This document shows, in pieces, positions 25,085-34,741 of a DNA stretch of 64,000 bases. Position 1 is the first letter of the stretch. Each line of letters begins with the position of its first letter. The stretch covers positions 544,034 to 608,033 of the forward strand of contig NZ_LMQN01000012.1 of assembly GCF_001425355.1 (NCBI RefSeq). The letters are read 5' to 3'. The stretch comes from Chryseobacterium sp. Leaf405 (GTDB lineage Bacteria > Bacteroidota > Bacteroidia > Flavobacteriales > Weeksellaceae). Below the pieces are notes generated by a model. The model did not search any database and was not told where the DNA came from. It worked only from the letters and a program-made list of their open reading frames with translations. The position numbers were made by a program, and so were the translations under genes.

Positions 25085-26058
25085 GACCATTTAATTTAGA
25101 AAAAATAAAAACGGTTGCAGAGATTTCAGGTGTAAAATCCGCAAATCGACAATTGATTGCGGGGGGTACCAATTTGGTAGATCTGATGAAAAAAAACGTT
25201 GCTCAGCCTGAAACGTTGATAGATGTAACTTCGGCATTATCTAACAATGTGACTTTCCAAAAAGAACATCTTACTATTGGAGCAATGGCAACGAATACCC
25301 GTGTCGCTACTGATAAAGACGTGATTGAAAAATTTCCACTCATTTCTAAAGCTATATTAGCCGGAGCGTCCCCTCAAATCAGGAATATGGCGAGTTCTGC
25401 GGGTAATTTGCTGCAACGTACACGTTGTCCTTATTTTTATGACATTACAACGCCTTGCAATAAAAGAAAACCCAACAGTGGCTGTAGTGCTATTGAAGGA
25501 AATAACAGAATGAGTGCAGTGGCGGGATATAATGATCAATGTGTGGCAGTTCATCCTTCCGATTTTTGCGTGGCTTTAGCTGCACTGGATGCTAATGTAA
25601 AGGCAGTTACGGCAGATCAAAAGGAAATTGTTATTTCATTTAAAGATTTCCATAAGCTACCTGAAAATACACCTTGGCTTGATAATAATCTACCTTCGGG
25701 TGCCGTAATCACCGATATAAATATACCATCCAATAAATTTGATAAACATACTTCCTATGTTAAGTTGAGAGACAGAACGTCTTATGCTTTTGCCTTGGTG
25801 TCGGTTGCGGCGGCATTGGATATGAGTGGAAAAATAATCTCAGAAGCACGATTGGCATCGGGCGGGGTAGCACACAAGCCTTGGCGTTGGTATGATGCGG
25901 AGAAATTTTTAAAGGGAAAACGTGCAACAGAAGATGTTTTTGTAGAAGCTGTAAAACTGGCGACAAAAGATCTCAAACCATTATCAGAAAATGGCTATAA
26001 AATACCAATGCTTCAGGGAGCACTTGTCACCGCATTAAAAAATTGTGTCAATCAATAA
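25081..26058 (+). CDS. paoB: Molybdo-oxidoreductase FAD-binding subunit (PaoB-like)
   Basis: 325 residues of the CO-dehydrogenase/xanthine dehydrogenase medium-subunit family. FAD contacts: LIAGGTNLVDLMK and AGASPQIRNMASSAGNLLQ. An inserted Cys-rich loop, RTRCPYFYDITTPCNKR followed by SGC, is like the extra [4Fe-4S] site described for E. coli PaoB. It passes electrons between the [2Fe-2S] clusters and FAD. It overlaps paoA by 4 bp (ATGA) and ends 29 bp before the large subunit. Confidence 0.9.
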   Translation: MRPFNLEKIKTVAEISGVKSANRQLIAGGTNLVDLMKKNVAQPETLIDVTSALSNNVTFQKEHLTIGAMATNTRVATDKDVIEKFPLISKAILAGASPQIRNMASSAGNLLQRTRCPYFYDITTPCNKRKPNSGCSAIEGNNRMSAVAGYNDQCVAVHPSDFCVALAALDANVKAVTADQKEIVISFKDFHKLPENTPWLDNNLPSGAVITDINIPSNKFDKHTSYVKLRDRTSYAFALVSVAAALDMSGKIISEARLASGGVAHKPWRWYDAEKFLKGKRATEDVFVEAVKLATKDLKPLSENGYKIPMLQGALVTALKNCVNQ

Positions 26059-26087
26059 TTTAATGTGCAACTAAAAAATTAAATATT

Positions 26088-28313
26088 ATGGGACTACTTA
26101 ATATACTAAATTTTAAATCAAAAAAAACTGAAGGACGTGTAGAAGGTTTTGCAAAGGTGACAGGAAGCGGAAAATATACTGCAGAATATGACGTGAAAAA
26201 TATCTGCTATGGTGTTTTAGTGGGAAGTACCATTCCGTCTGGAATTATAAAATCAATCTTAGTAGATAAAGCGAAAGAGGTAGAAGGTGTTATCGATGTT
26301 ATTACTCATTTAAATAAGCCTGCAGTACAGGCTTTTTCTACTGAAGAAAAAATTAAAGAGGCAAAATTTACTTTACCGGTTTTTCATACAGATAAAGTTT
26401 TCTTCAAAGGGCAGCCCATTGCAATGGTGATTGCAGAAACATTGGAAGATGCCACATTTGCCGCATCGCTGGTAGAAGCTGAATACCAAAAAAGCGATTT
26501 TATGGTTGATTTTGATTCTGCAAAAGAATCTGTTGCTCTAAAGCCATCAGGTAAAGAAAGAGGGAGCCAGGATGTTTTTAAAGATCTTCCTTTCACTGTA
26601 GACGAGCAGTATAATATAAAGGCAGATGTTCACAATCCTATGGAAATGCACGCCACCATTGCCCATTGGACTGGAAATGATACGTTGCGCCTTTACGACA
26701 AAAATCAGGGGGTTAATAATGTGCAGAAAACATTCGCAAAATTGTTTGGTCTTCCGGAAAAGAATGTGGAAGTTTTCAGTGAATTTGTTGGTGGCGGTTT
26801 TGGTTCAGGATTACAAGTCTGGCCACATACTTTGGCAGCGATATTAGGAGCGAAAAAGGTAAACAGACCTGTAAAGCTTATGCTTACAAGACCTCAAATG
26901 TTTGCGGCAACAGGTTACAGACCTGCCTCTTGGCAACACATACAATTGGGTTCCGACAAATCTGGTAATCTATTGAGTATTTTACATCAGGCAAAAAATG
27001 GAACTTCGGTATTTCAAAATTTTAATGATAATATTACTGGTGTTACCCGTTTAATTTACAAATTTCCAAACTTAAAGACAGAATCTGCCACTGTTCCTTT
27101 AAATCTCAGTACGCCCACATGGATGCGAGGTCCGGGCGATTGTACAGGTGTTTTTGCAGTGGAGTCAGCGATAGATGAATTAAGTTATAAATTGAAAATC
27201 GACCCTGTTGAATTACGTCTAAAAAACATTTCATTGGACAAGCATCCCGAATCTGGATTACCTTGGTCGACCCACTTTTTGGATGAAGGTATGAAAAAAG
27301 GAGCAGAAATGATCGGATGGAATGCCAGAAAATCTATACCGGGGTCAACCATCGATGGCGACTGGTATATTGGCTATGGAATGGCTGTAGGAATGTGGAA
27401 CGCAGGTAGGCAGGAAGCCAAAGCAGCCATTATTATGAAGAAGGACGGAAACATCATTGTACAAACTGCAATGACGGATATCGGAACAGGAACGGGAACA
27501 GGAATGCAGAATATTGCCCACGAGATTACAGGAATTTCAAAGGATAAAATCAGTATTGAGCTTGGAAATTCAACACTGCCACCTGCACCCAGTCAGGGTG
27601 GGAGTACAGGGTTGTCGTCAGTGAGCGGTGCTGTATTTGATGCCAGCAATCAATTAAAATTAAAGTTATCAGAATATGCCTCTTTAGTCAATGAAAAATT
27701 CAAAGGTGCTACTCTCGATATTATTTCGCTTTCCGATACGGGAATCAGTTTAAAAAATGATTCTAAGACTGCTGTGGAATATAAAGAACTCTTTAAAAAA
27801 AATAATCTGAATGAGGTAAGATTGGAAGTGGCTTCAAAACCTGGGAGTGAACGTCAAAAATATGCATTCGGGTCTTCTGCAGCTCATTTTTGTAAAGTAA
27901 GAGTCAATAAAAGAACAGGAAAAGTAAAGATTGATAAATTGGCAGTTGTTGCAGATGGTGGTAAAATCATCAACAGTCAGGCGGCAGCTAATCAAATGTC
28001 TGGAGCGGCTGTGGGAGGTATTGGAATGACATTGATGGAAGAAAATTTAATAGACCATAAATTAGGAACTTTAATTGGAAATGATTTGGCTGGATACCAC
28101 TTTGCAGTAAATGCGGATGCGCCTATCATAGAGGTTGATTTCATTCATAAACCGGACCCAAATATCAATCCATCTGGCGCAAAAGGACTGGGAGAAGTTG
28201 GAATTATAGGAACTGCTCCAGCGATTGCAAATGCAATTTATAATGCAATTGGTTTGAGAATGAGGGATTTGCCTATTACACCGGATAAAATATTAATGGC
28301 GTTTTCTAAATAA
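26088..28313 (+). CDS. paoC: Molybdo-oxidoreductase molybdopterin subunit (PaoC-like)
   Basis: A 741-residue catalytic subunit of an aldehyde/xanthine oxidoreductase-type enzyme. Molybdopterin-binding loops GGGFGSGLQVW and GQGGSTG-type loops (SQGGSTGLSSVSG) are visible, and the catalytic Glu lies in the C-terminal GLGEVGIIGTAPAIANA motif. No own signal peptide. It needs cytosine-dinucleotide Moco, which fits the XdhC and MocA-like genes 2.5-5 kb downstream. The substrate, aldehyde or N-heterocycle, is not decided by sequence. A terminator follows. Confidence 0.9.
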   Translation: MGLLNILNFKSKKTEGRVEGFAKVTGSGKYTAEYDVKNICYGVLVGSTIPSGIIKSILVDKAKEVEGVIDVITHLNKPAVQAFSTEEKIKEAKFTLPVFHTDKVFFKGQPIAMVIAETLEDATFAASLVEAEYQKSDFMVDFDSAKESVALKPSGKERGSQDVFKDLPFTVDEQYNIKADVHNPMEMHATIAHWTGNDTLRLYDKNQGVNNVQKTFAKLFGLPEKNVEVFSEFVGGGFGSGLQVWPHTLAAILGAKKVNRPVKLMLTRPQMFAATGYRPASWQHIQLGSDKSGNLLSILHQAKNGTSVFQNFNDNITGVTRLIYKFPNLKTESATVPLNLSTPTWMRGPGDCTGVFAVESAIDELSYKLKIDPVELRLKNISLDKHPESGLPWSTHFLDEGMKKGAEMIGWNARKSIPGSTIDGDWYIGYGMAVGMWNAGRQEAKAAIIMKKDGNIIVQTAMTDIGTGTGTGMQNIAHEITGISKDKISIELGNSTLPPAPSQGGSTGLSSVSGAVFDASNQLKLKLSEYASLVNEKFKGATLDIISLSDTGISLKNDSKTAVEYKELFKKNNLNEVRLEVASKPGSERQKYAFGSSAAHFCKVRVNKRTGKVKIDKLAVVADGGKIINSQAAANQMSGAAVGGIGMTLMEENLIDHKLGTLIGNDLAGYHFAVNADAPIIEVDFIHKPDPNINPSGAKGLGEVGIIGTAPAIANAIYNAIGLRMRDLPITPDKILMAFSK

Positions 28314-28345
28314 TTGATGGCTAAAGAAATAAACTCCTTATTGAA

Positions 28346-28402
28346 AAAAATTCTGAATCTTTTACCGATAAATTTTTAACTCGGTAGAAGATTCAGTTTT
28401 TT
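28346..28402. terminator. Bidirectional terminator between paoC and the AraC-type regulator
   Basis: A 15-bp stem with one mismatch, CTGAATCTTTTACCG (28353-28367) with CGGTAGAAGATTCAG (28382-28396). T runs on the right and A runs on the left serve both convergent genes. Confidence 0.8.
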
Positions 28403-28419
28403 ATAGTATTACTTTTATA

Positions 28420-29316
28420 TTAATTCAAATTACGATACTCATTCGGCGTAATTCCGGTTTTCTGCTTAAAAAGTCTTGTAAAGTGTTGTTGGTATTTGAA
28501 GCCCAATTCATTGGCAATATTGTTCATTGATTTGGAATGATCAAATATTCTCGACTTCGCTTCCTCAATTAATTTTGTTTGAATGTAGTCTAAAGCCGTA
28601 CTACCGGTTTCTTTTTTAATAAGATCTCCAAAATAATTTGGCGATAAGTGTAATTCTTCTGCACAGTAGGTGACGCTTGGCAAACCTAAAAGATTTGGTT
28701 TGTCTGATGTAAAATAGTCACGTAACAAAGCTTCGAATCTTACTAAAATATCCTTATTCACATTGCTTCTTGTGATAAACTGTCGGTCGTAATACCGCAT
28801 ACAGTAGTTGAGTAAAACCTCAATATTTGAAACAATGAGCGTTTTACTATGCTTATCTATATTTTGGTCAATTTCATTCGAAATTTTTTCCAGACAGTCA
28901 GAAATGGTATTTCTTTCTTTTTTTGATAGGTGTAAAGCCTCGTTAACTTCATAAGAAAAAAATGTATAATCCTTAATAATCTTTCCTAATGAGGTGCCGG
29001 CAATCAAATCCGGATGAAACAGCAATCCGTATCCTGAAGGTGTGACGGCAACACCATTACTATCAATGCCGTACACTTGCCCTGGAGAAACAAAAACCAA
29101 TGTTCCATCCTCATAATCATAGGGTTGGCAACCGTACATTATATCTCCACATTTTATATTTTTCAGAAATATCGCATATAATCCCATGTATCTTCTAAAA
29201 GAATGGAATGTTGGTAACTCATTAAAATTAATAACACTTACCAATGGATGCAGAGTGTCTGTCCCTGTCAGCTCGTGATATTCTCCAATCGTATCTATCC
29301 TTTCTATTGGTTCCAT
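28420..29316 (-). CDS. AraC family transcriptional regulator
   Basis: 298 residues. An N-terminal cupin-like sensor region and a C-terminal AraC-type double helix-turn-helix: AEELHLSPNYFGDLIKKETG and NIANELGFKYQQHFTRLFKQ, ending KTGITPNEYRN. ATG 29316 (MEPIERIDTIGEYHEL) is taken; the longer frame starts at TTG. It is divergent from the MFS transporter gene at 29497, which it probably controls. The ligand is unknown. Confidence 0.88.
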   Translation of the reverse strand: MEPIERIDTIGEYHELTGTDTLHPLVSVINFNELPTFHSFRRYMGLYAIFLKNIKCGDIMYGCQPYDYEDGTLVFVSPGQVYGIDSNGVAVTPSGYGLLFHPDLIAGTSLGKIIKDYTFFSYEVNEALHLSKKERNTISDCLEKISNEIDQNIDKHSKTLIVSNIEVLLNYCMRYYDRQFITRSNVNKDILVRFEALLRDYFTSDKPNLLGLPSVTYCAEELHLSPNYFGDLIKKETGSTALDYIQTKLIEEAKSRIFDHSKSMNNIANELGFKYQQHFTRLFKQKTGITPNEYRNLN

Positions 29317-29496
29317 ATTGTCATTATTTACAAACAAATTTAGGAAACCTTTTTCTGTATTTGTTTCATTGCCAGTAAAATCCGTAAAAATGGTAAATAA
29401 AACTGTAATCTGTATAAATATAAATTATAGTAAAGAGGGGAACTTTGCACCTGTAAGGTTTGTAAGTGAAAACCTGCAATTCAACTAAAATAAAAA

Positions 29497-30681
29497 ATGA
29501 ATAAAAATCAAAATAGAAAAGAAAACCAGCCCAAATGGATGGCGGTATATGCAGTTGCTTTGGGTGTTTCAGGGCTAATTACTTCAGAGTTTTTACCGGT
29601 AAGTATTCTTTCTCCAATCGCAACAGACCTAAATATCACAGAAGGAATGACTGGGCAAACAATGTCTGTAACTGCTTTCGTAGCAATATTTTCGAGTCTT
29701 TTCATTGCAATGATTACAAGAAAAATAGACCGCCGTTGGATGATTCTGTCTTTTTCAATATTACAGGTGATCTCCAGTTTGTTGGTCGCATTGGCTCCAA
29801 ATTTTTTTATTTTAATGTTGGGAAGAGTGTTTTTAGGTATAGCTGTAGGAGGATTTTGGGCTTTGTCAATTTCCATTGCGATGAGATTGGTTCCGGAAGA
29901 ATCTGTTCCTAAAGCTATGAGTATTGTGTACAGTGCAGTCTCTATTGCGACGGTAATTTCCGGACCACTTGCAAGTTTTTTGGATGGATTTTTTGGATGG
30001 AGATTTGTGTTTATTCTGGTAGCCGTTTTGGGAGGTATTTCATTCGTCTGGCAAACGATTTCTCTGCCCTCTATGCCACCAGCTACACCTCCAAATTTAG
30101 GTTCACTTCGTGATTTATTAAAAATAAAAAGAGTTAGGATTGGGCTATTTGGGAATATGTTTGCTTTCGTCGGATATGCTGTATTTTTTACCTATTTAAG
30201 ACCATTTTTAGAAAATGTGACCCATCTGGTTGGGAATTCCATCACCATCGCTTTATTAGTGTATGGGGTCGCCAATCTTTTAGGGGCTATCTCGGCAAAA
30301 TATTTTCTTCAGAGAAGTATTCTTGCAACATTGACTGTGGCTCCGCTTGTGATGGGATTGTCAATAGTTTTGATGATTTTTCTGGGGGCTGATTCTACGT
30401 TTGCCTACATCGTCATCTCGCTTTTTGGTTTTGCGTTTGGAAGCATTCAGGTTGGGTGGCCCACGTGGCTCACGAAAGCTTCCGGTGAAGAAGCAGAAAG
30501 TGCAGGAAGTTTGTTGGTGGCTTTTACGCAAATTGCTTTAACGGTAGGTGCCGGCGTTGGAGGTTTGATATATGACAGTCTGGGAATTTATGTTGCACTG
30601 GGATTAGGATCTGCAATTTTATTATTAGCTTTGATTTTAGCAGTTATCGCACTCAAAGAGCCACAAGTAATTCAGGAATAA
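29497..30681 (+). CDS. MFS transporter (DHA1-type drug/sugar efflux)
   Basis: 394 residues with about twelve membrane segments. The A-motif-like loop after helix 2 has ITRKIDRRW, and helix 4 has GRVFLGIAVGGFWALS. This is the pattern of the DHA1 group of proton-driven exporters such as AraJ and YdhP. It is divergently paired with the AraC regulator, and the intergenic region of 180 bp should hold the shared control sites. The substrate is unknown. Confidence 0.88.
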   Translation: MNKNQNRKENQPKWMAVYAVALGVSGLITSEFLPVSILSPIATDLNITEGMTGQTMSVTAFVAIFSSLFIAMITRKIDRRWMILSFSILQVISSLLVALAPNFFILMLGRVFLGIAVGGFWALSISIAMRLVPEESVPKAMSIVYSAVSIATVISGPLASFLDGFFGWRFVFILVAVLGGISFVWQTISLPSMPPATPPNLGSLRDLLKIKRVRIGLFGNMFAFVGYAVFFTYLRPFLENVTHLVGNSITIALLVYGVANLLGAISAKYFLQRSILATLTVAPLVMGLSIVLMIFLGADSTFAYIVISLFGFAFGSIQVGWPTWLTKASGEEAESAGSLLVAFTQIALTVGAGVGGLIYDSLGIYVALGLGSAILLLALILAVIALKEPQVIQE

Positions 30682-30726
30682 TCTTTGAGATTAAATAATT
30701 TAATATTGCGTTTAAGTATAATTTTA

Positions 30727-30791
30727 GTTTGATAATATTCATATTCGGTTTGATAATCATAGTTAATCATCACAAATGTTAACTATATTTG
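30727..30791 (+). promoter_or_regulatory. Direct-repeat operator and minus-7 box for the xdhC-Moco operon
   Basis: GTTTGATAAT occurs twice (30727-30736 and 30748-30757), 21 bp apart, two helical turns. A TATATTTG box follows at 30784-30791. The spacing suggests a dimeric DNA-binding protein upstream of the promoter. Confidence 0.45.
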
Positions 30792-30834
30792 TTAGAGTAG
30801 AAATTATTTAATTTTCACAAACATCCAATTCTCA

Positions 30835-31935
30835 ATGACTGAAATCGGAAAAATAATTGCGTCATACCATAAGGCAAAATCTGAAGGAAAAAAAACTGCT
30901 TTGGCAACGGTTGTCAAAGTTGAAGGTTCTTCCTACAGACAACCAGGCGCAAGGATGCTGGTTACTGAAGACGGCTTTTTAACGGGAGCCATCAGCGGAG
31001 GATGTCTGGAAGGCGATGCATTAAGAAAAGCATTACTTGCCATTAATCAAAAACAAAACAAACTGATTACTTACGATACCAGTGACGAAAGTGCTATGGA
31101 ATTCAGTGTACAGTTAGGTTGTAACGGGATTGTTCATATTTTATTTGAATTTATTGATGCTGATGATTTTCATAATCCTTTGGAAATCTTAAAGAAAGTC
31201 GAAGAAAACCGTGCTGATTCAGTGGTTTCAACTCTATTCTCTTTAGAAAGAAATGCACGCCAAATCGGAACAGTTAACGTTTATCAGGAAAATAAAATAT
31301 TTGTTGATGACCTTTATTCGCTTGAAAAAGAAATGTTGAATGTCTTTCAAAATAAATCTACACAGATTAAAAATATTAAGATTGAAAATGAAGAACAAAC
31401 TGCTTTGATTCAATATATTGCGCGATCAGTCTCACTAATTATTGCTGGAGCCGGAAATGACGTACAGCCTGTCGTGAAAATGGCAGATTTGTTAGGATGG
31501 GAGGTCACTGTTGGAGAAGGAAGGGTTACTCATGCTACTCAAAAACGTTTTCCGGAAGCGAAAAAAGTTGTGGTTGCATCACCGGAAGAGCTTATTCAAA
31601 ATGTAATGATAGATGACAGAACATTTGTTGTATTAATGACTCATAACTACAAATATGATTTGAAAGTTTTAAAATTAATTTTGAAAACAGATTGTCAGTA
31701 CATCGGTATTTTGGGACCAAAAACAAAATTGCAGAGAATGTTTGATGATTTAAATGAAGAAGGAATTCATCTTACCGAAAATGATTATAAAAGAATCTAC
31801 GGCCCGATTGGTCTGGATATTGGCGCTGAAACGTCAGAAGAAATTGCCCTGTCCGTAATTTCTGAAATTAAAGCTGTGATGGAAGACCGAAAAGGAACTT
31901 CTCTCCGCTATAAAACTGATAAAATTCACGGGTAG
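30835..31935 (+). CDS. xdhC: XdhC/CoxI family Moco maturation factor
   Basis: 366 residues. The N-terminal XdhC/CoxI domain has VKVEGSSYRQPGARMLV and GAISGGCLEGD. The C-terminal Rossmann domain has IIAGAGNDVQPVVKMADLLGW and MTHNYKYD. Family members bind Moco, help its sulfuration and insert it into xanthine-dehydrogenase-type enzymes, which fits the PaoABC-like genes upstream. It is the first gene of the Moco operon, with moaA following after 24 bp. Confidence 0.9.
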   Translation: MTEIGKIIASYHKAKSEGKKTALATVVKVEGSSYRQPGARMLVTEDGFLTGAISGGCLEGDALRKALLAINQKQNKLITYDTSDESAMEFSVQLGCNGIVHILFEFIDADDFHNPLEILKKVEENRADSVVSTLFSLERNARQIGTVNVYQENKIFVDDLYSLEKEMLNVFQNKSTQIKNIKIENEEQTALIQYIARSVSLIIAGAGNDVQPVVKMADLLGWEVTVGEGRVTHATQKRFPEAKKVVVASPEELIQNVMIDDRTFVVLMTHNYKYDLKVLKLILKTDCQYIGILGPKTKLQRMFDDLNEEGIHLTENDYKRIYGPIGLDIGAETSEEIALSVISEIKAVMEDRKGTSLRYKTDKIHG

Positions 31936-31959
31936 TACATCTGCCTCAAATTGATTAAA

Positions 31960-32940
31960 ATGATTAAAGATACTTTCGGAAGAGTGCACGATTATCTGCG
32001 GGTTTCTCTCACAGATAATTGCAATCTGCGTTGCTTTTACTGCATGCCAGAAGAAAAATATGCCTTTGCTCCAGCCGCAAAACTGATGCAGGCAGACGAA
32101 ATTGAAACCATCGCAAAACTTTTCGTAAAACACGGTGTTAAGAAAATCAGACTGACAGGCGGAGAACCTTTGGTAAGGAAAGATGCTCCAAAAATCTTAA
32201 AATCATTAGGGAAACTAGACATTGAATTAGCCATAACCACCAACGGAATCCGTGTTGATGAAATGTTGACTGAATTGTTAGAAGCTAACATCAAAGCCAT
32301 CAACATCAGCCTTGATACGTTAATACCAGAGAAATTTCTAAAAATAACAAGACGCGATTTGTTCCATAGGGTAAGAAACAATATCGATCTGCTTCTGAAA
32401 AAAAATATTCGTGTTAAAATTAATGTAGTTGTGATGAAAGGTCTGAATGATGACGAGATCCTTGATTTCATTGCTCTGACAAAGCATAACAATATCGAAG
32501 TTCGGTTTATAGAATTTATGCCTTTTAGTGGTAACAGATGGACGAGCAATCAGGTTTTTACTTTACAAGAAATATTAATGAAAGTGAATTCCAAATATGA
32601 TATAATTCCTGTTCAGTCTGAACCTAATGATACTTCTATTAGATATAAAATTGATGGGTATTTAGGATCATTTGCCGTAATCAGTACGATGAGCCAGCCG
32701 TTTTGCGATACCTGTAACCGGATGAGATTAACTGCCGACGGGAAATTAAAAAACTGCCTTTTCAGTAAAGAGGAAACCGATTTATTGGGAGAGCTACGAA
32801 AAGGTAAAGATATTTTACCATTAATTCAACAGACAATGATAAAGAAAGCAAAAGCTTTAGGTGGACAGTTCAGTGGTGTTTTTGAAAATATCGATGCATC
32901 AAAATTGGAAAACAGAAGTATGATCACAATCGGAGGATAA
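31960..32940 (+). CDS. moaA: GTP 3',8-cyclase MoaA
   Basis: A 326-residue radical SAM enzyme that, with MoaC, turns GTP into cyclic pyranopterin. N-terminal cluster CNLRCFYC (CxxxCxxC), C-terminal substrate cluster in FCDTCNRMRLTADGKLKNC, and the conserved C-terminal GG (MITIGG). I start at ATG 31960; the longer frame begins with TTG. Its stop overlaps the next start by one base. Confidence 0.95.
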   Translation: MIKDTFGRVHDYLRVSLTDNCNLRCFYCMPEEKYAFAPAAKLMQADEIETIAKLFVKHGVKKIRLTGGEPLVRKDAPKILKSLGKLDIELAITTNGIRVDEMLTELLEANIKAINISLDTLIPEKFLKITRRDLFHRVRNNIDLLLKKNIRVKINVVVMKGLNDDEILDFIALTKHNNIEVRFIEFMPFSGNRWTSNQVFTLQEILMKVNSKYDIIPVQSEPNDTSIRYKIDGYLGSFAVISTMSQPFCDTCNRMRLTADGKLKNCLFSKEETDLLGELRKGKDILPLIQQTMIKKAKALGGQFSGVFENIDASKLENRSMITIGG

Positions 32941-33521
32941 TGGAAACAGCAATACTTATTTTAGCAGCAGGAAATTCTTCCAGACTTGGCGAACCAAAGC
33001 AGTTATTGAATTTTGAAGGGAAAACACTATTGAAACACGTAGTTGAAGAAGCTTTGAAAGTTTCTAAATCCGTCGTTGTCGTCACAGGTTCCAATCATTT
33101 TCAAATTTCAAAGGAAATAGAAAATCTGCAAGTTAAAATTATTGAAAATATGAATTGGAATGAAGGGATGGGTTCATCGATCAAGATTGGAGTTAATCAA
33201 CTTTTAGATTTATTTCCAACGGTTGAAAACTGCATTATTTCGGTTTGCGACCAGCCATTTATTAAAGCACCAGTTTTTTCTGAACTCATTCAAAAGCAGA
33301 AAGATTCTCAAAAAGGAATTGTTGCCTCGAAATACTCTGAAACTTTAGGAACTCCGGTTTTATTCACTAAAAAATATTTTAAAGATCTTTCAGAACTTTC
33401 CGGACAGGAAGGTGCCAAAAAGTTACTCCCAAAATTTAAAGACGATATCGCCAAAATCAATTTTGAAAAAGGCGAAATTGATATTGATACGCAAAGCGAT
33501 TACCAAAAATTAATTCAATGA
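32940..33521 (+). CDS. mocA: Molybdenum cofactor nucleotidyltransferase (MocA/MobA-like)
   Basis: 193 residues. The nucleotidyltransferase motif is ILAAGNSSRLGEPKQLL, with a later CDQPFI motif. The family adds CMP (MocA) or GMP (MobA) to Mo-molybdopterin. A xanthine-dehydrogenase-type partner enzyme in this locus favours the cytidylyltransferase role. That is an inference from context. It overlaps moaA by 1 bp and moeA by 4 bp. Confidence 0.8.
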   Translation: METAILILAAGNSSRLGEPKQLLNFEGKTLLKHVVEEALKVSKSVVVVTGSNHFQISKEIENLQVKIIENMNWNEGMGSSIKIGVNQLLDLFPTVENCIISVCDQPFIKAPVFSELIQKQKDSQKGIVASKYSETLGTPVLFTKKYFKDLSELSGQEGAKKLLPKFKDDIAKINFEKGEIDIDTQSDYQKLIQ

Positions 33522-34702
33522 AAATGATTTCTGTAAACGAGGCAAAACAAATAATTCTACAATTTGCTTTACCAAAAAAAAGCAGCGTGATAGATATTTC
33601 CGAAGCGTTTGGATTGGTAACTTCTGAGGATATCATCGCATCAACCGATATTCCAAATTTCGCACAATCGTCCATGGATGGTTATGCAATGAAATTTGCA
33701 GATAAAAATAAATCACTTTCAGTTATTGGTGAAATGGCAGCCGGAGTTTCAAAGCAATTGAAAATTGAAAATGGTGAAGCCACAAGAATTTTCACGGGTG
33801 CTCCTTTACCCGAAAATGCCGATACGGTTGTAATGCAGGAAAAAATTAAGTTTGAAAATAATTTATTGTTGATTGAAGATGAAAATCTGACGCAGGGAAT
33901 CAACGTTCGCCAAAAAGGTGCTGAAGTGAAGAAAGGAGAAGTTGCCATGAAAGAAGGTACGTATCTTTCCGCTGCCGCCATTGGATTTCTGGCAGGAATT
34001 GGATGTTCAGAAGTTTCAGTTTATACGCCGCCGAAAGTTGCAATTATTCTTACAGGAAATGAACTTCAGGATCCGGGAAATCCATTAGAATTCGGGCAGG
34101 TTTACGAAGCCAATTCATTTCAGTTAAAAGCAGTTTTACGTCAAATTAGAATTAAAAATATTGAGGTTTTCAGAGCTGAAGACAATCCTGAAGAATTACA
34201 TAAAGTCTTAGAAAAAGCAATCGAAGACAATGATGTTGTTTTATTGAATGGCGGTGTAAGTGTGGGCGATTACGATTTTGTAACTCAGGTTGCCGATACT
34301 TGTGGTGTCGAGGAAAAATTTCACAAAATAAAACAAAAACCCGGCAAACCTCTTTTCTTCGGAACCAAAGAAAATAAACTGGTTTTCGGACTTCCCGGAA
34401 ATCCTTCCTCATCATTGACTTGTTTTTACGAATATGTTTTACCTGCACTCGAAAATTGTATGGGATTACCTTCAACTTTGATAGAAACAGAAGCAAGGGT
34501 AACTCATGATTATTCAAAACCTGCGGGATTAACACATTTTCTGAAAGCTTTTTACAGCAACGGAAAAGTAATTCCGCTTCATGCGCAGGAATCATTCCGA
34601 TTGCATTCATTTGCGCAGGCAAACTGTTTTATTGTATTGCCTGAGGAATCTTTAGGTTGCAAAGAAAATGAACACGTCATAATTCATCTTTTACCAAAAT
34701 AA
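33518..34702 (+). CDS. moeA: Molybdopterin molybdotransferase MoeA
   Basis: 394 residues, full length. It inserts molybdate into adenylated molybdopterin. Visible motifs: PNFAQSSMDGYAMK, TGAPLPENADTVVMQE, NGGVSVGDYDFV, KPGKPLFFG and GLPGNPSSS. It overlaps the MocA-like gene by 4 bp, so the two are translationally coupled. Confidence 0.95.
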   Translation: MKMISVNEAKQIILQFALPKKSSVIDISEAFGLVTSEDIIASTDIPNFAQSSMDGYAMKFADKNKSLSVIGEMAAGVSKQLKIENGEATRIFTGAPLPENADTVVMQEKIKFENNLLLIEDENLTQGINVRQKGAEVKKGEVAMKEGTYLSAAAIGFLAGIGCSEVSVYTPPKVAIILTGNELQDPGNPLEFGQVYEANSFQLKAVLRQIRIKNIEVFRAEDNPEELHKVLEKAIEDNDVVLLNGGVSVGDYDFVTQVADTCGVEEKFHKIKQKPGKPLFFGTKENKLVFGLPGNPSSSLTCFYEYVLPALENCMGLPSTLIETEARVTHDYSKPAGLTHFLKAFYSNGKVIPLHAQESFRLHSFAQANCFIVLPEESLGCKENEHVIIHLLPK

Positions 34703-34741
34703 TTGAATTAAAAAAGTAAATAAACTCAATTCAAAAAGCAT

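Noticed and set aside
29508..29912. Frames overlapping the start of the MFS gene on both strands
   Set aside because: Shadows of a transporter with clear membrane-helix pattern in its own frame.
32037..32549. 170-residue antisense frame
   Set aside because: It lies wholly inside moaA, whose motifs are all in the plus frame. It is a shadow.
34170..34622. 150-residue antisense frame
   Set aside because: Shadow of moeA. Rich in Arg, His and Leu with no domain.
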